Shown: positions 13,710 through 17,767 of the stretch, in pieces
Layout of the letters: each line of letters starts with the position of its first letter
Position numbering within the stretch: position 1 is the stretch's first letter
Assembly: GCA_964371745.1 (NCBI GenBank)
Contig: CAYJNS010000017.1
Span: 1 to 17,767 of the forward strand
Direction of reading: 5' to 3'
DNA from: CAKOSP01 sp964371745
Lineage (GTDB): Bacteria > Bacillota_I > Bacilli_A > RF39 > UBA660
DNA: 17,767 nucleotides
Position numbers and translations under genes: made by a program
Notes under the pieces: model-generated
The model's input: the letters and a program-made list of their open reading frames with translations, nothing else
Told to the model about the DNA's origin: nothing
Databases searched by the model: none

Positions 13710-14267
13710 ATGAAAAAAATAACTTATGTAACAGGAAATTGGGCAAAGATAATGAGTGCTAAACAAATATTAGAACCTTTAGGGATTGAAGTAGATAATG
13801 TAAAAATGGAAACTACTGAAATACAAGCTGACACAGTAGAAGAAGTAGCAATGCACTCTGCAAAAGAAGCAAGTGAAAAACTTAAATGTTCAGTTTTGAA
13901 AAATGATACAGGATTGTATGTAGAGGCTTTGGGTGGGTTCCCTGGGCCTTATACACATTATGCTGATGATAAAATAGGTGAAAATGGACTTTTAAAATTA
14001 CTTGCTGGCGAAATCAATAGAAAAGCGCGTTTTATAGAAGCGTTTGCTTTTTGTGAATACGGAAAAGAACCAGTGATTTTTAAGTCTATTACAAAAGGGA
14101 AAATTGCTTATGAAAAATCAGGAGAGTATGGCTGGTCTTGGGATTTTATATTTATACCTGATGGTAAAGAAAAAACAATGGGTAATTACCCTGATGAAGA
14201 AAGATGTTTGATGTGGAATACTGATGCCTATCATGAATTAGCAGAATATTTAAAAAATAAAGAGTAA
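13710..14267 (+). CDS. Ham1/ITPase-family nucleoside-triphosphate pyrophosphatase-like protein
   Basis: The family hydrolyses non-canonical purine nucleotides (ITP, XTP, dITP) to monophosphates, keeping them out of DNA and RNA. 185 aa. Visible motifs: YVTGNWAKIMSAKQIL (6-21) with TGN and Lys13, NDTGLYVEALGGFPGPYTHY (65-84) with the presumed catalytic Asp66, and GEYGWSWDFIFIP (138-150). The wording FPGPY resembles eukaryotic/archaeal ITPA more than bacterial RdgB. The C-terminal SHR motif that contacts the base in known members is not present: the equivalent region reads MWNTDAYHELAEYL. Substrate choice may therefore differ. AGGAG lies 8 nt upstream. Its stop TAA is the first codon of duplicated segment B, which shows the gene end sits exactly at a rearrangement junction. 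Its base use (GCG, CGC, CCTGGGCC) is slightly more GC-rich than its neighbours, hinting at transfer. Confidence 0.8.
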   Translation: MKKITYVTGNWAKIMSAKQILEPLGIEVDNVKMETTEIQADTVEEVAMHSAKEASEKLKCSVLKNDTGLYVEALGGFPGPYTHYADDKIGENGLLKLLAGEINRKARFIEAFAFCEYGKEPVIFKSITKGKIAYEKSGEYGWSWDFIFIPDGKEKTMGNYPDEERCLMWNTDAYHELAEYLKNKE

Positions 14268-14382
14268 ACATTTTAATAAATATCTATAAAGAAGTTTTAT
14301 AGTTATAACCGCAAAAATATTTGAATTATTCTAGAAAACTATTCAATTTATTGTTATAATAACTTTATTAGGAGATGATAAT
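14265..14382 (+). repeat. Duplicated segment, copy B
   Basis: An imperfect second copy of 13555-13709. It includes the DNA of the dnaJ C-terminal codons (no longer translated), a degenerate palindrome keeping GTTATAAC, the TGTTATAAT promoter at 14352-14360 and an AGGAG ribosome site at 14370-14374. Only one palindrome remains, as expected if two were collapsed by recombination, or if copy A gained one. Confidence 0.85.
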
Positions 14383-14403
14383 ATGGAAAGTGATAAAAGA
14401 TAA
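14383..14403 (+). pseudogene. Six-codon ORF (MESDKR) after the duplicated promoter
   Basis: An ATG with AGGAG 8 nt upstream and a TGTTATAAT promoter opens a reading frame that stops after six codons (ATG GAA AGT GAT AAA AGA TAA). It is probably the stub of a gene lost in the rearrangement. The following bases to 14493 hold a 7-bp hairpin (14403-14422) without a U-tract and a TATAAT at 14450-14455, but no other gene. A true short leader peptide is possible but unsupported. Confidence 0.4.
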
Positions 14404-14493
14404 GCTTATATTAGCTTATAACTGGCAAATTAATTATATCTTATATAGATATAATGTACAAAAAATTAAAAGAAAGAAATTAAAGGAGAAAAA

Positions 14494-14910
14494 ATGATTG
14501 AAATATTAAAAAAAGAAGATATAAAACTATATAAAGAACTAATTGATGAATCATTTGATGGAAGTAATGATTTATCATTTTATGAAAAATATAATGAAAA
14601 TGAAGGTTATATAATATTTGTATATAAACAAGATGGAAAAATAGTTGGAAGCATAACAGCTTATAAACTAGATTTATTTACATTTTCATTTCAACCTGCT
14701 ATGGAGATATTTAATGTATGTGTACTTAAAGAATATCGCAAACAAAATATTGGTAAATTAATATTTGAAGAAGTAATTAAATATGCAAAAGAAAATGGTT
14801 ATAAATCATTATGTTTAACATGTCTTGATACTGCAATTCCCGCACATAAATTATATGAAAGTGTTGGTTTTACTAAAGCATCAAGTGTTAAATATAACAT
14901 GTATTTTTAA
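14494..14910 (+). CDS. GNAT-family N-acetyltransferase
   Basis: Transfers an acetyl group from acetyl-CoA to an amine; the substrate is not predictable. 138 aa, a single GNAT domain. Motif A is EIFNVCVLKEYRKQNIGKLIFEEVIKYA, where RKQNIGK stands for the R/QXXGXG/A pyrophosphate-binding loop. CLTCLDTAIPAHKLYESVGFTKA is the usual motif B with the Tyr in LYESVGF. AAAGGAG lies about 6 nt before the ATG. A TATAAT (14450-14455) upstream may be its promoter, though no -35 is convincing. First gene of a run of six closely packed small-enzyme genes; 6 nt separate it from the next. Confidence 0.88.
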   Translation: MIEILKKEDIKLYKELIDESFDGSNDLSFYEKYNENEGYIIFVYKQDGKIVGSITAYKLDLFTFSFQPAMEIFNVCVLKEYRKQNIGKLIFEEVIKYAKENGYKSLCLTCLDTAIPAHKLYESVGFTKASSVKYNMYF

Positions 14911-14916
14911 GTTGCT

Positions 14917-15468
14917 ATGATAAAATTAATAGCATTTGATTTAGTCGGGGTGTTAGTTAAGGAAAATGATATAAAATTAACTGAGCTTGAAGAAAGATTA
15001 GAAAGGTTATTTGGACCTAATATAAGTGATGATGAGTATTTATTAAATGGAAGTAAATATATATCTAATAAAAAAGAATTAATTAATACAACTATTAATA
15101 TAATAAATAAAATATATGATATAAAAGATATCAATTTATTTAGTAAATTAAAAAACAAATACCCTAACACTAAAATTATAATAGCAACTAATCATATTAC
15201 TTATATTAAAGATTATATTATAAATAATTTAGATATTAAAAATATTGATGATATAATAATTTCCTCAGAAATTAATAGGATTAAACCCAATAAGAATTTT
15301 TATGAATATCTAGTAAATAACTATAATTTAAAATCAAGTGAAATATTGTTTTTAGATGATAATAGTGATAATGTAGATGGAGCAAAGAAAGTTGGCATTA
15401 ATACTATACTAGTAAAAAAAGATATGGATTTATTTGAAGAAATAGAAAAATATTATAAAATTAAATAA
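14917..15468 (+). CDS. HAD-superfamily hydrolase-like protein
   Basis: 183 aa with the HAD fold motifs. Motif I is FDLVGVLV with nucleophile Asp8, but the second Asp of DXD is Val (codon GTC at position 10). Motif II is IIIATNH with Thr. The motif III Lys is in NRIKPNKNFY, and motif IV is ILFLDDNSDNVDGAKKVGI. The overall pattern is that of subfamily IA phosphatases (YihX, PGP-like). YihX-type enzymes with DLG in motif I are active, so the change need not kill activity. The cap domain is short (about residues 15-75). No SD is seen before the ATG; the start 6 nt after the GNAT stop suggests translational coupling. The natural substrate is unknown. Confidence 0.85.
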   Translation: MIKLIAFDLVGVLVKENDIKLTELEERLERLFGPNISDDEYLLNGSKYISNKKELINTTINIINKIYDIKDINLFSKLKNKYPNTKIIIATNHITYIKDYIINNLDIKNIDDIIISSEINRIKPNKNFYEYLVNNYNLKSSEILFLDDNSDNVDGAKKVGINTILVKKDMDLFEEIEKYYKIK

Positions 15469-15489
15469 AGGAAAGTGAAGGTGAAAAAA

Positions 15490-15933
15490 ATGAGAATATC
15501 AAGTAGAGCAGTTATTTTCAAAGATGATTCGGTAATATTAATTTACCGTGAAAGGGATAATGAAAAATATTATGTTTTTCCAGGAGGTGGTCTTGAAGAG
15601 GGCGAAACTCTTGAAGAAAACGTTATAAGAGAAATTAAAGAAGAATTAGGATTGACTATTAATGTAAAAAAACAATTATATGTAGTAAAAGGTGATAATT
15701 TTGAACAAAATTTCTTTCTATGTGATTGGGTAAGTGGAGAGCTTGGAACTGGAGATCCAGAAGAATATGATTCAAATAGGCCAACTGGTTTACAAAAACC
15801 TATGTTTATACCAATAAAAGAACTTGGAAATTTAAATGTAGTATCACCATTTATTGTAAAGCAGTTACTTGAAGATATAGAAAAGTTTGGTTACACTTTA
15901 GATAATGTAACTAAAGATATTATAGAAAAATAA
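15490..15933 (+). CDS. NUDIX hydrolase
   Basis: Hydrolyses a nucleoside diphosphate linked to another moiety; the exact substrate cannot be told. 147 aa. The NUDIX box fits perfectly: G-X5-E-X7-REIKEELGL within GGLEEGETLEENVIREIKEELGL. The N-terminus MRISSRAVIFKDDSVILIYR is a typical first strand pair. The ATG at 15490 is chosen because AAGGTG lies 6 nt upstream; GTG codons at 15475 and 15481 would add a few residues and are possible. In the same tight run as the HAD and kinase genes. Confidence 0.9.
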   Translation: MRISSRAVIFKDDSVILIYRERDNEKYYVFPGGGLEEGETLEENVIREIKEELGLTINVKKQLYVVKGDNFEQNFFLCDWVSGELGTGDPEEYDSNRPTGLQKPMFIPIKELGNLNVVSPFIVKQLLEDIEKFGYTLDNVTKDIIEK

Positions 15934-15942
15934 GGGGTTTTT

Positions 15943-16719
15943 ATGGACTTTAAATTTGAAATTAATGATGAAACCAAAGAGTTTTTAAAAGAATCTACCT
16001 TTGAAGAAATTAGTATAGGGTGTTCCAATTCCCAAGTAATTAAAATAAGTAAAAATAATGATGTTTACTTTATGAAATTAGCTCCATTAAATGATTTAAA
16101 AAAAGAATTTAATGCATTAAATTGGTTAGATGGTAAGCTTAGTGTACCTAAAATTATATTACATAGTACTACTAGTAATAGTGAAATATTAATTACCAAA
16201 GCACTTGATGGATTTATGATATGTTCAGATTATTATATTAATGATCCAGAAAAAGCAATAGATTTACTTGTTATAGCGTTTAAAGATATATTATCAGTAA
16301 ATATTAATGATTGTCCTTTTGGCGTGGGAATAGATTATAAACTTAATTTAGTAAAAGAAAATGTAGAAAAAGGCCTTATAACTGGAGAATATATAAGTGA
16401 AGATATATTAGACAAATATAATGGAGTTAATGGTATATTAGATTACTTAATAGAAAATAAATTTTATGATGATAAATGTTTTTCTCACGGAGATACTAGT
16501 TTACCTAATATATTTGTAGATGAAAATAAATTTATAGGATTTATTGATGTAGGAGAGTGTGGTATAGCTGATAAATGGTTTGACCTAGCTATTTGTGAAA
16601 AATCGATTATAAGAAATTTTGGAGAAAATTACGTAAATCTATTTTACGAAAAGTTAAATATAAAACCTGATAGATTTAAAATAGATTATTATTTATTAAT
16701 GATGAATTTATATCTATAA
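15943..16719 (+). CDS. Aminoglycoside 3'-phosphotransferase-like (APH(3') family)
   Basis: The family phosphorylates the 3'-OH of kanamycin, neomycin and relatives with ATP, giving resistance. 258 aa against 264 for APH(3')-IIIa, and collinear with it as recalled: KLSVPKIILH ~ KLPVPKVLHF, NINDCPFGVGIDYKL ~ DISDCPYTNSLDSRL, FSHGDTSLPNIFVDENKFIG ~ FSHGDLGDSNIFVKDGKVSG, FIDVGECGIADKWFDLAICE ~ FIDLGRSGRADKWYDIAFCV, and the C-terminal INIKPD..KIDYYLLMMNLYL ~ IKPDWEKIKYYILLDELF. Catalytic set present: Lys45, Glu56, Asp184 (HGD), Asn189 and Asp202. AAGGGG lies 5-6 nt upstream of the ATG. It matches its neighbours in base use, so it may be a chromosomal relative rather than a recent plasmid gene. Its true substrate could be another amino-sugar or nucleoside. 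Confidence 0.88.
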   Translation: MDFKFEINDETKEFLKESTFEEISIGCSNSQVIKISKNNDVYFMKLAPLNDLKKEFNALNWLDGKLSVPKIILHSTTSNSEILITKALDGFMICSDYYINDPEKAIDLLVIAFKDILSVNINDCPFGVGIDYKLNLVKENVEKGLITGEYISEDILDKYNGVNGILDYLIENKFYDDKCFSHGDTSLPNIFVDENKFIGFIDVGECGIADKWFDLAICEKSIIRNFGENYVNLFYEKLNIKPDRFKIDYYLLMMNLYL

Positions 16720-16732
16720 AAAGGAGAATATG

Positions 16733-17254
16733 ATGGAAAAGAAGCAAATTATATTATTACCAGGAAATTCAAAAGTAAATATTCCTTGGTTAGAGGATAC
16801 AAAAAATGTATTAGATAAAACATATAACATAAAGGAAATTCGTTACAATCATTGGGAAAGTGATTTAGAAATTAATTTTGATGATGAGCTTACTAAACTT
16901 AAGAATATTAGTAGCAATATGAAAAATTATTTTGTTGTAGCAAAATCTATTGGTTCAATAATTACATTATTAGGTATTAATAGAAATATTATTGATCCAG
17001 AAGCAGTAGTTATTTTAGGATTTCCACTTAATCTTATTAAAAAGGAAAATTACGACGTTCTTCCACTAATAAAAGATAACATTAAGGTATTAGTAATACA
17101 GCAAAAAAATGATATATTAGGAAAAAGTGAGCAAGTAAAAAAATATTTACCCAGTTATATTGATATTATAGAAATACCTGGTGAAGATCATTTTTATAGT
17201 GATATAGAACTTATTAAACCTATAATAGATAATTATTTAAATAAAGGAGAGTAA
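16733..17254 (+). CDS. Small alpha/beta-hydrolase-like protein
   Basis: 173 aa. N-terminal strand and oxyanion region IILLPGNSK (6-14), nucleophile elbow VVAKSIGSI (68-76) where AKSIG replaces GXSXG with Ser72, and candidate acid Asp127 (QQKNDILG). Candidate His153 is in GEDHFYS. The order and spacing suit a minimal alpha/beta hydrolase such as RBBP9/YdeN or dienelactone-hydrolase-like proteins. The start is taken at the second ATG (16733), 6 nt after AAGGAG; the ATG at 16730 is 3 nt after it. The stop TAA overlaps the next start (TAATG). Substrate unknown. Confidence 0.78.
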   Translation: MEKKQIILLPGNSKVNIPWLEDTKNVLDKTYNIKEIRYNHWESDLEINFDDELTKLKNISSNMKNYFVVAKSIGSIITLLGINRNIIDPEAVVILGFPLNLIKKENYDVLPLIKDNIKVLVIQQKNDILGKSEQVKKYLPSYIDIIEIPGEDHFYSDIELIKPIIDNYLNKGE

Positions 17255-17721
17255 TGGATATAAAAATAGAAATAATAAAAGAAGAGAAAAGAAAAAAACT
17301 AGAAAAGTTATTGCAATTATATTTACATGATTTAAGCAATAGCTTTCCTATTGACTTTGACAGTGATAAATGTGAGTATAATTATGATTTATTGAGTTAT
17401 TTTAGAGAAAATAAAGCTTATTTTATCAAGGAAGAAGATAACATATTAGGTTTTGTATTGGTTGATATTAATGATAATAACACTTATGAAATTAGTGAAA
17501 TATTTATATTAAATAATTATAAAGGTAAACAAATTGGTGCTAAAGCAGTACAAATGATTTTTGATTTATATAAAGGTAACTGGATAGTTAAAGTAGTTCC
17601 TAATTCTATTTTAGCAGAAAAGTTTTGGAATAAAGTAATATTAGAATATACTAATGACAATTACCAATTAAATCATACAGGAAAATATAATAGAGCAGAG
17701 TTCTATTTTAATAATATTTAA
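17254..17721 (+). CDS. GNAT-family N-acetyltransferase (second)
   Basis: 155 aa with a GNAT core: YEISEIFILNNYKGKQIGAK is motif A with KGKQIGA as acetyl-CoA loop, and KVVPNSILAEKFWNKVI is motif B. The N-terminal half has LLQLYLHDLS, a pattern common in this group. The ATG overlaps the preceding stop by one base, and GGAG (17247-17250 region) is close upstream, so it is coupled to the hydrolase. It is unlike the first GNAT of the run (14494) in sequence, so not a recent duplicate. Substrate unknown. Confidence 0.85.
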   Translation: MDIKIEIIKEEKRKKLEKLLQLYLHDLSNSFPIDFDSDKCEYNYDLLSYFRENKAYFIKEEDNILGFVLVDINDNNTYEISEIFILNNYKGKQIGAKAVQMIFDLYKGNWIVKVVPNSILAEKFWNKVILEYTNDNYQLNHTGKYNRAEFYFNNI

Positions 17722-17733
17722 GTGGAGAGTAAA

Positions 17734-17767
17734 TTGATAAAAAAGTGGAGAGAATTATCTATAGATC
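17734..17767 (+). CDS. Start of a further gene, cut by the window edge
   Basis: A TTG start with GGAGAG 4 nt upstream opens a frame reading IKKWRELSID after the initiator. Too short to assign; the spacing (12 nt) shows the operon-like run continues. Confidence 0.5.
   Translation, partial: MIKKWRELSID

Noticed and set aside
14403..14422. A terminator at the ATAAGCT/AGCTTAT hairpin
   Set aside because: The 7-bp A+T-rich stem has no T-run after it, so it is not a convincing terminator.
14494..17721. An integron-style cassette array
   Set aside because: Gaps between genes are 20 nt or less, leaving no room for attC sites, and no integrase gene is present.

Overview
The window is strongly A+T-rich and has AGGAG-type ribosome binding sites, TTGACA/TATAAT promoters (often with an extended TG at -10), a CIRCE-controlled hrcA-grpE-dnaK-dnaJ locus and an FtsW/RodA protein. 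This suggests a low-GC Bacillota, probably of class Bacilli and possibly one of the uncultured small-genome gut lineages related to RF39/Erysipelotrichia (inference). The standard genetic code fits: Trp is always TGG. Of 21 complete genes, 20 end in TAA, one in TGA and none in TAG. A run of 10 Ns marks an assembly gap at 2289-2298.

Layout. 1-111: 5' end of a minus-strand gene that looks frameshifted. 184-1473: two monocistronic plus-strand genes with strong promoters, an orphan 127-aa protein and a small stand-alone HipA-like kinase. The kinase leader carries a terminator-like hairpin. 1473-2350 (minus strand): peptide deformylase and a small Gly/Tyr-rich single-pass membrane protein that spans the assembly gap. 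2365-4059: an FtsW/RodA glycosyltransferase and a bacterial PH-domain protein. 4058-4408 (minus strand): a conserved small protein. 4409-4826: no intact gene, possibly the remnant of one, then the pyruvate kinase promoter. 4827-6236: pyruvate kinase with a strong terminator.

6342-13617: the heat-shock operon, in the order hrcA, grpE, dnaK, HEXXH protein, pepF (M3 oligoendopeptidase), dnaJ. It is controlled by a sigma-A promoter with a good CIRCE over the start site and a second, degenerate CIRCE over the -35. Two metallopeptidase-like genes thus sit between dnaK and dnaJ, which suggests that peptide turnover is co-regulated with chaperones. The operon ends in a strong terminator followed by a second near-identical palindrome.

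13555-14403: an unusual ITPase/Ham1-like gene lies between two imperfect copies of a segment that contains the last codons of dnaJ, a palindrome, a promoter and an RBS. This is the footprint of a duplication or insertion. The second copy drives only a six-codon ORF.

14494-17767: a tightly packed plus-strand run of small cytosolic enzymes: GNAT acetyltransferase, HAD hydrolase, NUDIX hydrolase, an APH(3')-III-like aminoglycoside phosphotransferase, a small alpha/beta hydrolase, a second GNAT, and the start of a further gene. It looks like an accessory small-molecule-modification or resistance-type island. No CRISPR array, rRNA, tRNA or transposase was seen.
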